DNA from: Marine Group III euryarchaeote CG-Epi1
GTDB lineage: Archaea > Thermoplasmatota > Poseidoniia > MGIII > CG-Epi1
Assembly (NCBI GenBank): GCA_001875345.1
Contig: MIZA01000020.1
Span: 1 to 64,000 of the forward strand
Length of the DNA: 64,000 nucleotides
Direction: 5' to 3'
Shown: piece by piece, positions 17,649 through 28,707 of the stretch
Layout of the letters: every line of letters begins with the position of its first letter
How positions within the stretch are numbered: position 1 is the first letter of the stretch
The notes under the pieces: generated by a model
Seen by the model: only the letters and a program-made list of their open reading frames with translations
Told to the model about the DNA's origin: nothing
Databases searched by the model: none
Translations under genes and position numbers: made by a program

Positions 17649-18425
17649 CTAAAGAACTTCGAAAAAAGCTAGTGAAAGCAGAACTGAAATTGAAATTGAA
17701 GCTAAATTAACTCCATTATTTGTTAAAATTCCTCTATTCTGTAACGTTGCACCAAGAAAAGAATCAATTACACTACCAAAAAAACCAAAAAATACAGAAA
17801 TAAAAAGATAATTTAATTCAATTGATGCAGAAAAGGCGTGATTTTCTTCAATTAACACAAGAAAACCAGCATAAGCTAGCATGGAAATTGACACTGATGA
17901 CAGAAAAGATGCTGTCAAACCTTCGAAAGAAATGCCTCCATCGACTCCGGGTTCAACCACTTTACCAGGATTGGTAATCAAAACAGGAGATGGAGAAAGA
18001 ACACCTATTTCACTAGCCATGGTATCTGCGCTTGCAGCAGCCATGGAAGTCGTGAAAGCCACCAAAGCCTGTTCAGGGGAAAGAAGTCCAAAACTATATG
18101 CTAAGGCAATAAGAGGCGGCAATATTCCATTTGAAATCACATTTGAACCGCCACGGGTACCTTCATCACTTTCCTCTACACCTAGAGCTTTTTTGTAAAC
18201 TATAGCGAATCTAGTAGCTAAAAAGGAACTTCCAACAAATAGAAGGAGAATTAAGAGCCAACTCCAATGTCCAAAAACACCAGAAATAAAGCAAATCAAA
18301 AATGCAAGGACAGAACCTCCTTTATCTAAAACTTTAGAGAAATTAGCATAAAAGGCCAAAGAAAAACTTACAATTACTATAAACAAAATAGTAAAAGTGC
18401 TTGGAAGAACTAAGTCTTCAATCAA
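17649..18425 (-). CDS. DUF92/TMEM19-family membrane protein (VTE6-like)
   Basis: A 258-residue polytopic membrane protein with about seven helices. The family signatures are GGSNVISNGILP (about 93-104), ASADTMASEIG, and the block around EPGVDGGISFEG. Plant VTE6 of this family is a phytyl-phosphate kinase that makes phytyl diphosphate. Archaeal members are plausibly prenyl-phosphate kinases, but that is by homology. Its start overlaps the end of the upstream phosphohexomutase by eight bases, so they form an operon. The acidic/asparagine motifs are intact. A polyprenol-kinase-like gene sits at 42631-43218, which could supply the substrate of this step. Confidence 0.86.
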   Translation of the reverse strand: MIEDLVLPSTFTILFIVIVSFSLAFYANFSKVLDKGGSVLAFLICFISGVFGHWSWLLILLLFVGSSFLATRFAIVYKKALGVEESDEGTRGGSNVISNGILPPLIALAYSFGLLSPEQALVAFTTSMAAASADTMASEIGVLSPSPVLITNPGKVVEPGVDGGISFEGLTASFLSSVSISMLAYAGFLVLIEENHAFSASIELNYLFISVFFGFFGSVIDSFLGATLQNRGILTNNGVNLASISISVLLSLAFFEVL

Positions 18426-19809
18426 TAAACTTTTCTACAGATTTATCAAAATAGTTTTTAAATTCACTCTTTATTTCCATTAATCTATTACTATCCGTAG
18501 CCTCTACAAACATACGTATTACTGGTTGAGTATTTGATGGTCTCAACAAGACCCAACCACCTTCGAGCCAAATTTTGACTCCATCAATTGTTTCAACTTT
18601 ATATCCCATATCGGTAAATGTTTTCTCAAGATCTTCGTTTACATTAAATTTTATAGAATCGGGACACTTGAATTTTAATTCTTCATATGGATATGATGGA
18701 ATTTCATTAGAAAAATCTCCAAGAGTTTTAGATGAATTGTTTATAAATTCTGCCAATTTCAAGCTGAATATAATTGGATCATCAAATATGAATTCTGTCA
18801 AACCTGGTGCAAAAAAGTGAGCGGAAATCTCCATAGCGATTGCTGCATTATGCTTTTTCAATTCCTCACAAACGAAAACATCCCCTACTCGTATCCAAAT
18901 TAGCTCTCCTCCAATCTTAGGAATTTCCTTCTCTAAAATCATAGAACAAGGTACACCAGCAAGTACCTTGTTTGAATCTGGAGTTATCAGGCTTTTCGAA
19001 ACTATAATACCTATTTTTTCAGCTGAAACTGGATTTGATTTTTCATCAATAAACACACACCGATCTGCATCTCCATCAAAGGCAACTGCAAAATCAAATT
19101 TACCATTGTTCATAACTTCAATTAAATCCCCTAGATTCTTTGGAGCAGGCTCAGATGGCCTGTTAGGAAAAGTACCATCAGGAGTATTGTTAATGCTGAA
19201 AGTTTCAGCACCCAACCTCTCAAAAATCTTATCGACTACGACACAGCCAACTCCATTACCTGGATCTAAAGCAACCTTAATGCCTGTCAAATTTCCAACC
19301 TTAGTTGAAACGAATCTCATGTAATCCTCTAAAACTTCTTCAGATGATAAATCACTAATTGTTCCGTTATCATATTCAATTAATTTTTCTTCGAAAAATA
19401 TTCTTTTAATTTCTACGTTTCCTTCAGTGAAGCCAGTTCCATCAGGATGTCGAAACCTTATCCCATTATATTCTGCAGGGTTGTGGCTTGCAGTTATGTA
19501 AACTCCGGCAACATATTCCTCTGAATTAAGATTAGATTTCCATGTGAAATAGTTTGCAACGGGAATTGGAACCATGCCAATAATATCTACATCAAAACCA
19601 GCCCTAGAAACTCCTTTTGAGACTGCCATCTGCAGTTCCGGAGAACTTACTCTCGCGTCACAGCCAATAGAGATTTTTCCACCATTGTACTGTTTTCTCA
19701 AAAAATTACCGAAAGCTAAGCCTACTCTCTCACCAATTTCTGCGTCCAATTCTTCACCATAAACGCCTCGGATGTCGTATGCACGAAATATGTCTTCAGT
19801 AGCTTTCAT
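18418..19809 (-). CDS. Phosphoglucomutase/phosphomannomutase
   Basis: An alpha-D-phosphohexomutase that isomerises hexose 1- and 6-phosphates for nucleotide-sugar synthesis. Motifs in order are FRAYDIRGVYG, the catalytic-serine loop TASHNPAEYNG, the metal loop DGDADRC, the sugar-binding loop MEISAHFF (usually GEMSGH) and the phosphate-binding loop RPSNTQPVIR. The SNTQP form resembles phosphomannomutase types, but specificity is open. The frame allows an ATG at 19830, but a TTTTAAA box ends only a base or so from it. The ATG at 19809 is 25-30 nt from that box and begins right before the conserved domain, so it is chosen. The product is 463 residues. Confidence 0.92.
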   Translation of the reverse strand: MKATEDIFRAYDIRGVYGEELDAEIGERVGLAFGNFLRKQYNGGKISIGCDARVSSPELQMAVSKGVSRAGFDVDIIGMVPIPVANYFTWKSNLNSEEYVAGVYITASHNPAEYNGIRFRHPDGTGFTEGNVEIKRIFFEEKLIEYDNGTISDLSSEEVLEDYMRFVSTKVGNLTGIKVALDPGNGVGCVVVDKIFERLGAETFSINNTPDGTFPNRPSEPAPKNLGDLIEVMNNGKFDFAVAFDGDADRCVFIDEKSNPVSAEKIGIIVSKSLITPDSNKVLAGVPCSMILEKEIPKIGGELIWIRVGDVFVCEELKKHNAAIAMEISAHFFAPGLTEFIFDDPIIFSLKLAEFINNSSKTLGDFSNEIPSYPYEELKFKCPDSIKFNVNEDLEKTFTDMGYKVETIDGVKIWLEGGWVLLRPSNTQPVIRMFVEATDSNRLMEIKSEFKNYFDKSVEKFID

Positions 19810-19830
19810 ATTACATGCGGTATTTAGCAT

Positions 19831-19841
19831 GGTTTAAAAGA
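19831..19841. promoter_or_regulatory. Shared TATA-like element between phosphohexomutase and thioredoxin-fold genes
   Basis: GGTTTAAAAGA lies 27 nt from the minus-strand start at 19809 and 38 nt from the plus-strand start at 19874. The TTTAAA core reads as a TATA box on both strands. Confidence 0.45.
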
Positions 19842-19873
19842 AATACTCTTAATACCTCTCTTAATGCAATATT

Positions 19874-20419
19874 ATGGCATTAACTGAATCAACTATGGTT
19901 AACTTGGGCTCAAAAGCCCCTTATTTTAACTTACCAAATATAGATGGAAAGGACTTATCCATTGAAGATTTTACTAATGAAGTTCTAGTAGTCATATTTA
20001 CTTGCAATCACTGCCCATATGCAATGGCTGTAGAAGATCGAATAATCGAACTGGCTAATAATTACTCTTCGAATGTAGATTTTGTTCTAATTAGTTCAAA
20101 CGACGCTGATAACTACCCTGCAGATTCACCTGAAAAAATGGCTGAACAGGCTAAGAACAAAAATTATCCCTTTCCATATCTATTTGATGAAACGCAAGAT
20201 ATTGCAAAATCATACAGCGCAGTTTGCACTCCTGATATTTTCCTTTATGACGCAGATAGAAAATTAAAATATCGAGGAAGACTCGATGATAACTGGAAAG
20301 AGCCAGAAGGCGTTACTCGTGAGGAATTAAAGATGGCTATAGAAGCTACATTGAGAGGTAACGAAATAGAATTTATGCAAATACCTTCCATGGGCTGTAA
20401 CATCAAGTGGAAGAACTAA
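19874..20419 (+). CDS. Thioredoxin-fold redoxin family protein
   Basis: A 181-residue redoxin of the AhpC-TSA/TlpA type. The active site is C44-N-H-C47-P, a CxxC followed by Pro. Downstream are VCTPDIFLYD, with a cis-Pro context, and a conserved RGRLDDNWKEP segment seen in a widespread subfamily of cytosolic thioredoxin-like proteins. No signal peptide is evident, so it is probably cytoplasmic. It is likely a thiol reductase or peroxiredoxin-like protein, exact substrate unknown. Its last bases overlap the stop of the convergent 78-residue gene. Confidence 0.85.
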   Translation: MALTESTMVNLGSKAPYFNLPNIDGKDLSIEDFTNEVLVVIFTCNHCPYAMAVEDRIIELANNYSSNVDFVLISSNDADNYPADSPEKMAEQAKNKNYPFPYLFDETQDIAKSYSAVCTPDIFLYDADRKLKYRGRLDDNWKEPEGVTREELKMAIEATLRGNEIEFMQIPSMGCNIKWKN

Positions 20420-20652
20420 TCCTTATCAAACATTTTTTTAGTCTGTTTAATAGTTTCACCTGCAGAAATCAAGGCATCCCCGGTTGAATCTACAATGTCC
20501 CCAACTTTGTCAGTAACTCCTTCCGCATTATCTACTGCTTTTTTTGCTAAATCTTTAGACATGTCGGAAACTTTCTGAGCTAAGGATTTTAAATCTGCGA
20601 GTGCTTCGTCCAAACCTAGAGACTGAATTCCTTCTTTTTTCTTTTCTGACAT
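20416..20652 (-). CDS. Small amphipathic helical protein, 78 residues
   Basis: No family recognised. The product is charged and almost entirely helix-prone, with regular alternation of hydrophobic residues and repeated K/D-rich heptad-like spacing. It has an alanine/valine/aspartate centre resembling apolipoprotein- or LEA-like helices. It ends within the thioredoxin-fold gene by four bases. Its ATG is 32 nt after hbd, and a TTTAAGTATAA box near 20667-20678 could drive it alone. Codon use fits a real gene, and the start context is clean. Confidence 0.65.
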   Translation of the reverse strand: MSEKKKEGIQSLGLDEALADLKSLAQKVSDMSKDLAKKAVDNAEGVTDKVGDIVDSTGDALISAGETIKQTKKMFDKD

Positions 20653-20684
20653 ATCAATGCTAAATGATGCTTATACTTAAAGCA

Positions 20685-22447
<1,763 letters not shown>

Positions 22448-23203
22448 TTAATCTCTATCTATTCTAGGAGCAAGTAAAAACTTAACATTACCTTGGGCGC
22501 CTGTAACATCATCAACAGCCAAATCGGCATCAATCTTAACTGGGAGATCAGAACCTAACATTATATGAAGTATGCGATCCGCTGGAAGCGAATTAACCAT
22601 CAAGGAAAAATATTCCAGTGAAAATAATGAAGTACAATCTTCTGAGGAACTTAACTTTTCGAGCTGGTCTACTCCAAGTGATAAATCTACCCTGTTCTGA
22701 TTATCGCCTTCACATACTAACCTAAAATTATCTTTTGAAGTTGAGAGTGCAATGTGATCAGAAACTGCCTTTGAAGCCTTGATTCCCTGTCCTATTTCGC
22801 CGGAAGCAACACTTACCTTGGCAGGCAAATCAAGCGAAGGAACCTTTGGATCAGGCATGCCTGAAGTGTCAAGTAAAGGCATAGCTCTCGTTAAATTTCC
22901 GATATTGACTACTAACCTATTTAGCTCATCATCCTTCTCAAGAATAACCATTTCATCTTTACCAGCCATGGTTAACACACTCTTAAACTTATCAATATCT
23001 AAGCCCATTTGAATATCTGAAACTTCAAAGCTATCAAATGCAGTTTTCATAAGGTTAGCTTCAATCATCGCTACATGTGAAGGATCTACGGCTTTCACTT
23101 GAAGACCGTCTTCACTAACATTTATTTTTGCTTCATCGACTAATGATCCTACTGTTCCGATAAATTCTTTCAGGCTATCTGCTTTAATTCTGGCTTTAAA
23201 CAC
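22448..23203 (-). CDS. pcn: DNA polymerase sliding clamp PCNA
   Basis: A trimeric ring that tethers replication proteins to DNA. The 251-residue protein shows the two-domain clamp pattern: FKARIKADSLKEFIGTVG, VDPSHVAMIEANL, the interdomain linker around residues 116-130, and LLAPRIDRD at the end. Translation starts at GTG: a stop codon lies two codons upstream in frame, and AGAGGT (23209-23214) precedes the GTG by five bases. The C-terminus is acidic-basic rather than the usual RVE ending. Confidence 0.93.
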   Translation of the reverse strand: MFKARIKADSLKEFIGTVGSLVDEAKINVSEDGLQVKAVDPSHVAMIEANLMKTAFDSFEVSDIQMGLDIDKFKSVLTMAGKDEMVILEKDDELNRLVVNIGNLTRAMPLLDTSGMPDPKVPSLDLPAKVSVASGEIGQGIKASKAVSDHIALSTSKDNFRLVCEGDNQNRVDLSLGVDQLEKLSSSEDCTSLFSLEYFSLMVNSLPADRILHIMLGSDLPVKIDADLAVDDVTGAQGNVKFLLAPRIDRD

Positions 23204-23312
23204 TACTTACCTCTGGTGTCGATTGGTGACCGATATTTAACTATTGTTTATGATTTTACTACTAGCATTAATCTAATATACTTGGTTCCGATGAATCATT
23301 AGTTTTACTCGT

Positions 23313-23319
23313 GGAGGAG
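23313..23319 (+). promoter_or_regulatory. Ribosome-binding site selecting the TTG start of psmB
   Basis: GGAGGAG ends four bases before the TTG at 23324, which fixes this non-ATG start and gives a short nine-residue propeptide. An ATCTAATATAC box near 23269-23280 is a plausible promoter. Confidence 0.7.
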
Positions 23320-23323
23320 TTTT

Positions 23324-23950
23324 TTGTCAGAAAAAGATTTGAAAAAAGGTACAACAACCATAGGATTAGTTTGTAAGGACGGTATAGTGATGGCTACAGA
23401 GATGAGAGCTACAATGGGAAACCTCATCGGTCATAAAACAACGAAGAAGCTTTTCAGAATATCAGATAACATGGGATTAACCGTTGCTGGTTTAGTAGGG
23501 GATGCGCAAATGCTTGCAAGATGGCTTTCCGCTGAAGTCAAACTCTATGAACTAAAGAATGGTACACACATGTCTCTAAAAGCTGCATCAACTTTGATGG
23601 CTAATATAATGAACGGAAGAAGATACATGCCATTTTGGGTTCAATTATTACTCGGAGGAATAGATTCTGAAGGTGGTCACGTTTACTCACTTGATGCTGC
23701 AGGAGGATCAATACCTGATAAGTTCCAGACAACAGGATCCGGATCACCCTTTGTATATGGTGTTTTAGAAGACAGATTTAAAGAAAATATGTCTGTCAAA
23801 GAAGGAAAAGAATTGGGAGTAAGAGCATTAACTGCAGCCATGAAAAGAGATTCAGCTTCAGGAGATGGCATCTCAATGTGTGTTATTGATTCAAAAGGAT
23901 ACCACAGTGTTTCATTTGAAGAAATAGAAAAAATTCAAGCTAACTTGTAG
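23324..23950 (+). CDS. psmB: 20S proteasome beta subunit
   Basis: The proteolytic subunit of the archaeal 20S proteasome. A nine-residue propeptide ends in Gly, so self-cleavage exposes Thr10 as the catalytic Thr1. In mature numbering, E17 and K33 are present, and SGSG and DSASGDG near the C-terminus complete the site. E17 instead of the common D17 is the Thermoplasma form. Translation starts at TTG. The gene is followed by fttA, a frequent archaeal neighbour. A PAC2 protein at 27949-28707 may relate to proteasome assembly. Confidence 0.97.
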   Translation: MSEKDLKKGTTTIGLVCKDGIVMATEMRATMGNLIGHKTTKKLFRISDNMGLTVAGLVGDAQMLARWLSAEVKLYELKNGTHMSLKAASTLMANIMNGRRYMPFWVQLLLGGIDSEGGHVYSLDAAGGSIPDKFQTTGSGSPFVYGVLEDRFKENMSVKEGKELGVRALTAAMKRDSASGDGISMCVIDSKGYHSVSFEEIEKIQANL

Positions 23951-23978
23951 ACGAAAGTCAACAATTAAGGAAGGTCAA

Positions 23979-25901
23979 ATGGCCGTAGAGGACGTAATTA
24001 AATTAGTAAAGAAAGTCGCAACCGAAGTTATTCCAGACACTATCACATTCACTGATGTGAAAGTAGAAGCTTCTAACGTAGTACTGTATACACCTAATCT
24101 GGAAATATTTTCCGACAATAATGATTTAATCCGGAAATTAGCCCAAAATGTAAGGAAAAGAATAGTGATTAAGGCTGATTCTAGTGTTAGAAAGCCAATT
24201 ATAGCTGCTAAACAGAAACTTAAGGAAATATTGCCAGACGAAGCTGGCATTGTTGATACTAGGTTTGACGAAATAAATGGTGATGTAATTTTAGAAGCAA
24301 CTAATCCTGGAAGAGCTATCGGAAAACACGGCGTTGTTTTGAATCAGATTAGAAGGGAAATAGGCTGGAATCCCGTTATAATAAGATCATCACCAATGGA
24401 GTCTCGAACCTTAAAAGATATAAGAAATTATATGTTAGAAGATAAAGTGGCTGAAGGGCGAAAGAAATTCTTAACAAGGGTTGGCAAAAAAATATTCAGG
24501 GATACGATTCCAGGAGAGCAACACGTAAGAGTAACGGCTCTGGGAGGATATCGAGAAGTTGGAAGGTCGTGTCATCTTTTGATGACAAAAGATAGTAAAG
24601 TTTTGGTAGACTGTGGATTTAACCCCGGTAACGAAAAAGAACCGAGTCCATTTTTAAGTGCTCCTGAAGTAACACCTCTAGAAGGAATTGATGCTGTTGT
24701 ACTTACACATGCACATTTAGATCATTCAGCACTTTTACCTATGCTTTTCGTTTATGGCTTCGATGGGCCGATTTACTGCACCCCACCAACAAGAGAATTA
24801 TCTTCATTACTGCAAAATGATTTTATTAAGATTCAAAATTCTGAAGGTAAAAAAGTTCCCTACAATACCGAACAAATACGACAAGCAATAAGAAACACCA
24901 TACCCCTAAACTATGGAGACACTACTGATGTTTCACCGGATTTAAAGCTAACTTTTCACAATTCAGGACATATATTAGGTTCTGCTGCAGCCCATTTTCA
25001 CGTAGGTGACGGACAGTACAACCTTGTATTTTCAGGAGATATTAAATTTGAAAATACTTGGCTTTTCGACAGAGCAGTAAATCATTTTCCAAGACTAGAA
25101 GGATTAATTATGGAATCCACCTACGGAGGTTACAACGATTTTCAACCCGCTAGAGAGGAAGGTTCCCGTACGCTATATGAAATAATTAATAGAACCGTGG
25201 AGAAAAAAGGTAAAATTTTGATTCCTGTATTTGCTGTGGGAAGGTCACAAGAAGTTATGCTTGTTTTAGAGAAGCTTCATTCGGAAGGGAAATTGAAAGA
25301 TATGCCAGTTTATCTTGACGGAATGATATGGGAAGCTACTGCCTTACATTCAGCCTATCCAGAATACTTGAATAATAATTTAAGAAATAAGGTTTACCAA
25401 AATCAAGACAACCCTTTTAGATCTGAAATTTTTAATAAGGTAGAAAGCACCGAAATGAGACAAGAAATATGTGGTAGAGAAGAACCTGCTATTGTCTTGG
25501 CAACATCTGGCATGGTTAATGGTGGACCTGTAATGGAATATCTAAGGCACTGGGCACCAGATTTCAACAGTACTATGGTGTTTGTTGGATACCAAGCTGC
25601 CGGAACAATGGGTCAAAGAGTGCAGCAGGGTGCAAAAGAGATACACTTACATGATCGTGAGAAGGGAGGCACTATTCCAGTGAAAGTGAATATGAACATA
25701 GAAACTTGTGAAGGTTTCTCCGGACACAGTGATAAAAGGCAATTAATGAGATATTTAAGAACAATTCGACCAAGACCTAAGATTGTTCTGTTAAACCATG
25801 GAGACCCTCAAAAATGTGAGCAGTTTGCCAATGATATTAGAAGAAAGGTGAGGCTTGATGCTAGGGTCCCTAGTAATCTAGAAACTATAAGGTTCATGTA
25901 A
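23979..25901 (+). CDS. fttA: KH/beta-CASP ribonuclease, archaeal termination factor FttA (aCPSF1)
   Basis: A 640-residue homologue of eukaryotic CPSF73, the archaeal factor that cleaves nascent RNA and drives transcription termination. Two KH domains occupy about residues 1-175, including a GKHGVVLNQI GXXG loop. The metallo-beta-lactamase domain has HAHLDH (244-249), the SGDIKFE motif and STYGG. The beta-CASP part includes VGRSQE, SGMVNGG and EGFSGHSD, and ends NHGDPQK. It sits 28 nt downstream of psmB. T-rich stretches after genes in this window would be its expected sites. Confidence 0.96.
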   Translation: MAVEDVIKLVKKVATEVIPDTITFTDVKVEASNVVLYTPNLEIFSDNNDLIRKLAQNVRKRIVIKADSSVRKPIIAAKQKLKEILPDEAGIVDTRFDEINGDVILEATNPGRAIGKHGVVLNQIRREIGWNPVIIRSSPMESRTLKDIRNYMLEDKVAEGRKKFLTRVGKKIFRDTIPGEQHVRVTALGGYREVGRSCHLLMTKDSKVLVDCGFNPGNEKEPSPFLSAPEVTPLEGIDAVVLTHAHLDHSALLPMLFVYGFDGPIYCTPPTRELSSLLQNDFIKIQNSEGKKVPYNTEQIRQAIRNTIPLNYGDTTDVSPDLKLTFHNSGHILGSAAAHFHVGDGQYNLVFSGDIKFENTWLFDRAVNHFPRLEGLIMESTYGGYNDFQPAREEGSRTLYEIINRTVEKKGKILIPVFAVGRSQEVMLVLEKLHSEGKLKDMPVYLDGMIWEATALHSAYPEYLNNNLRNKVYQNQDNPFRSEIFNKVESTEMRQEICGREEPAIVLATSGMVNGGPVMEYLRHWAPDFNSTMVFVGYQAAGTMGQRVQQGAKEIHLHDREKGGTIPVKVNMNIETCEGFSGHSDKRQLMRYLRTIRPRPKIVLLNHGDPQKCEQFANDIRRKVRLDARVPSNLETIRFM

Positions 25902-25902
25902 T

Positions 25903-26127
25903 ATGAAAAGTGTTGAGGATAAGATTATTGAAGTTCTAAATGAATTAGAGAAATGGGAAAATCGAAGAGAAAAAGTAAAAGAACGTTATGATAGGGGAGA
26001 TGCCGATAAAACTGAGATCGAAAGAATAAATGAACAAATCTCACACTACAAGAATCTATTAAGCGACATGAAAAAGAAAATGAATAGTACTGACATCTCA
26101 AGAACTATAGCTAGAAGTGGTAACTAA
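25903..26127 (+). CDS. Small coiled-coil protein, 74 residues
   Basis: No named family. The product is mostly one charged helix with heptad-like spacing of Leu/Ile over residues 5-60, so a coiled-coil dimer is likely. It ends in a short polar tail. The ATG lies one base after the fttA stop, so it is translated from the same message and may partner FttA or the proteasome; nothing in the sequence proves that. tRNA-Cys follows 35 nt later. Confidence 0.78.
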   Translation: MKSVEDKIIEVLNELEKWENRREKVKERYDRGDADKTEIERINEQISHYKNLLSDMKKKMNSTDISRTIARSGN

Positions 26128-26161
26128 TAATTAATATCCTACCTTTACTGGATAAATACTA

Positions 26162-26238
26162 GGTGAGGTGGCAGAGCCCGGCTATGCACGCGACTGCAGA
26201 TCGCGACCACGGGAGTTCGAATCTCTCCCTCACCACCA
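26162..26238 (+). tRNA. tRNA-Cys (GCA), CCA end encoded
   Basis: The acceptor GGTGAGG pairs perfectly with CCTCACC. The anticodon stem CGCGA/TCGCG closes the loop CTGCAGA, giving anticodon GCA (cysteine). The T-arm is GGGAG-TTCGAAT-CTCTC and the discriminator is A (26235). CCA is encoded at 26236-26238. The convergent argS stop codon begins at the next base, so the two abut without a spacer. Confidence 0.96.
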
Positions 26239-27918
26239 CTACATTCTGTCTGGAGCTTCAACTCCCAGAATGTCTAATGCATCAAATAAAATTCTTTTGG
26301 AACTGCTTACTAAATTAATTCTAAGAGCTTCATTAGTATCTCCAATTACCTTACAATCACGATAAAAATTATTAAATTTTGAAGATAATTGATGGACATA
26401 ATTTGGGATAATATGAATTGCAAACTTATCTACTGCAGATTCAACCGTTTTTGGCCATTTAGCCATTGTTCTAATAAGTTCTATTTCAGACTCAACTAAA
26501 TCGCTGTCAAGCTTGGAATTAGGAATACTAGCTTCATATCTGCGTAAAATTGAAGACATCCTAGCATGAGAATACATTGCAAAAGGTGCTGAATCGCCCT
26601 GTATGCTTAATGCATCATCTATGCTAAATGTGAACCCTTTCTCAGGTTGAACTTTAAGTACATTATATCTCAGTGAACCTATTCCTATTTTCTCTGAAAG
26701 CAACCGTTTTTGGTTATCAGACATGTCCACCTCTCTTAGTCTTTCAAGGGATGCGTCGACAATTTGATCCATCATATCATCTAAGTATACAACACGACCT
26801 GCTCTAGTCGACATCTTTCCTCCAGGAAGATTAACAAATGAATAAAATAGATTGTCAGGCTTATTAGAATCCAATTCTTCAAGTGCTATATTCAGTAAAT
26901 TACTTTGGAGTTTGTGATCTTCTCCCAAAATGTTGAGTGCTTTATTGAATCTAGTAAATTTATTAAGATGATAGGCTATGTCTCTAGTAGTGTACAAGCT
27001 TAAACCATTATTTCGAGTAAAGAAAAACTTTTGATTCCTACCTGCTATATTCTTCCCTTCTAAATCTAAGTAAAAAGCACCTTTTTCTTCAGAACATATG
27101 TTACTCTTCTTTAGAGATTTGATCACGACATTAACGCTACCATCAAGAATTAAATCTGATTCATGGAAATATGAATCTGCCTCAGCATTCAATCGCTTAA
27201 GTGAGGACTTCATACCAGAAAGCATCATTTCTGCAGCCTCTTTGACTTCCATTAAAGATTCTTTATCTCCGCTTTCAATGAGTTCCATTTTCTTATAAAT
27301 TTCAGATTTAATGTCATCGTCGCTCTTTAAAGCGTCAGAAGCCTGTCTATAACATTCGACCAATTTATGATCTTGCTTCTTCGAATCTCCGCCCTTAAAA
27401 TTTTTAATTCCGTAAGCCACAGTAGCTGCTTGCCTACCTGTATCATTTACATAATATTCTGTTGAAACTTCATACCCATAATACTTAAGAAGTCTGGAAA
27501 CACTGTCCCCAATAATTGGATTTCGTGCCCTACCCATATGAAAAGGGCCTGTTGCATTAGCTGAAGTGTGTTCTAATAAGATGGAATCGGGCTTTGAAAC
27601 TCCTCTTCCGTATTCACTATTATTAATCTCACCAAATATGTCTTCAAATAAAAAATCCCAATCTAGCACTATATTACAAAAAGCCTTAACCACAAAAGTT
27701 TCTTTGATTAATTTGATATGAGATATCATCTCAGAAACATTTTTTGCAACTTCTTCAGGACTTTTCTTTAGAGATTGTGCCCCAGGAAAGCAGATTATAG
27801 ATATATCACCTTGAATTGGATTCTCATCTATGGGGAGTATCGGGTATTTATTCTCCTTAAATATTTTATTAATATCTGAAATTACTGAAAGTTTAGCTTC
27901 CTCTAAATTTCTGCTCAC
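26239..27918 (-). CDS. argS: Arginyl-tRNA synthetase
   Basis: Class I aminoacyl-tRNA synthetase charging tRNA-Arg. The 559-residue protein has the class I HIGH-equivalent HMGR (127-130) in ANATGPFHMGR, the YVNDTGRQ motif, the KMSKS-equivalent KMSTRAG, and a DALR anticodon-binding domain at the C-terminus ending in the typical EAPDRM. The stop codon directly abuts tRNA-Cys on the other strand. The PAC2-protein gene is 30 nt upstream, making an operon likely. Confidence 0.96.
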   Translation of the reverse strand: MSRNLEEAKLSVISDINKIFKENKYPILPIDENPIQGDISIICFPGAQSLKKSPEEVAKNVSEMISHIKLIKETFVVKAFCNIVLDWDFLFEDIFGEINNSEYGRGVSKPDSILLEHTSANATGPFHMGRARNPIIGDSVSRLLKYYGYEVSTEYYVNDTGRQAATVAYGIKNFKGGDSKKQDHKLVECYRQASDALKSDDDIKSEIYKKMELIESGDKESLMEVKEAAEMMLSGMKSSLKRLNAEADSYFHESDLILDGSVNVVIKSLKKSNICSEEKGAFYLDLEGKNIAGRNQKFFFTRNNGLSLYTTRDIAYHLNKFTRFNKALNILGEDHKLQSNLLNIALEELDSNKPDNLFYSFVNLPGGKMSTRAGRVVYLDDMMDQIVDASLERLREVDMSDNQKRLLSEKIGIGSLRYNVLKVQPEKGFTFSIDDALSIQGDSAPFAMYSHARMSSILRRYEASIPNSKLDSDLVESEIELIRTMAKWPKTVESAVDKFAIHIIPNYVHQLSSKFNNFYRDCKVIGDTNEALRINLVSSSKRILFDALDILGVEAPDRM

Positions 27919-27948
27919 AATTATATGTAAATATATGTTGTTTTAAAC

Positions 27949-28707
27949 TTATCCAATATATCTTGGAACTGAATTATTAGTATCTGATGGAACTTGTTCA
28001 GTCACTTTCTGTAATTCTTTTTCAAGAGAGGCCGCTTCCTCTAGAAGTGGCTTAGGATCTAAGTCAATCTCTAATAATAATTTATCTATTGCCTCAATAA
28101 TCTTAGAAGCAGCAAGTGCATCTGGAATATCCTCTTCAACTTCAGCAAGAAGACCTAAAACGTTTACCGAGCGCAATCTTCCCTGATTCAACATAACTCC
28201 AGTGAAACCTCCAATAGTTCCAAATTCAAAAGGAGTTACTTTAGCATTACTTATCCAATCTTTTGAGGCCTCCGTGGAACTTACTCCGTAAACAATACTA
28301 TCCTTATCCTCGTTTTTCTGGGGAATCGAAAATCCTTCGCCAATTATAAAACTCGTACATCCTTTTTCTTTAGCCCAATCAAAAATACAGTCAACCAAGT
28401 CTTTCGTTACAGAAACTGGTGGAACAAAATCACTTACGCATATGACTATTTGGTTACATTTCCCATCGTTACAAATCTGCTCGCCGGCGTAAAGCCTCAT
28501 AGGATGATTAGGAATACCATCCTTAACTACAGATATTGAAGGGAATGCTGGACCATCGATAATTCCTACTTGCTTAAGCTTAAGATTATTAACCAAAAAG
28601 TTTGCTACTATATTACCAACTAGGCCAACCCCAGGTAGACCACAAATAAATGTCGAACCCTTAAAATTTTTACCAGAGGTTTGGTGTATTATTATATTGC
28701 TACTCAT
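27949..28707 (-). CDS. PAC2-family protein (proteasome assembly chaperone-like)
   Basis: Archaeal PAC2-domain protein, 252 residues. The family fold is indicated by GLPGVGLVGNIVANFLV (23-39), GPAFPSISVV, NQIVICVSDF, IGEGFSIPQ, and the TIGGFTGVML loop. Eukaryotic PAC2 helps build the 20S proteasome, and archaeal PbaA/PbaB relatives bind the proteasome ends. A charged helical C-terminus (about 208-252) follows. The C-terminal YIG lacks the classic HbYX motif, although Tyr is third from the end. It overlaps the acidic 114-residue gene upstream by four bases. Confidence 0.87.
   Translation of the reverse strand: MSSNIIIHQTSGKNFKGSTFICGLPGVGLVGNIVANFLVNNLKLKQVGIIDGPAFPSISVVKDGIPNHPMRLYAGEQICNDGKCNQIVICVSDFVPPVSVTKDLVDCIFDWAKEKGCTSFIIGEGFSIPQKNEDKDSIVYGVSSTEASKDWISNAKVTPFEFGTIGGFTGVMLNQGRLRSVNVLGLLAEVEEDIPDALAASKIIEAIDKLLLEIDLDPKPLLEEAASLEKELQKVTEQVPSDTNNSVPRYIG

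Noticed and set aside
19810-19830. A seven-residue longer start for the phosphohexomutase.
   Set aside because: The ATG at 19830 touches the TATA-like box itself, too near to be transcribed as a start.
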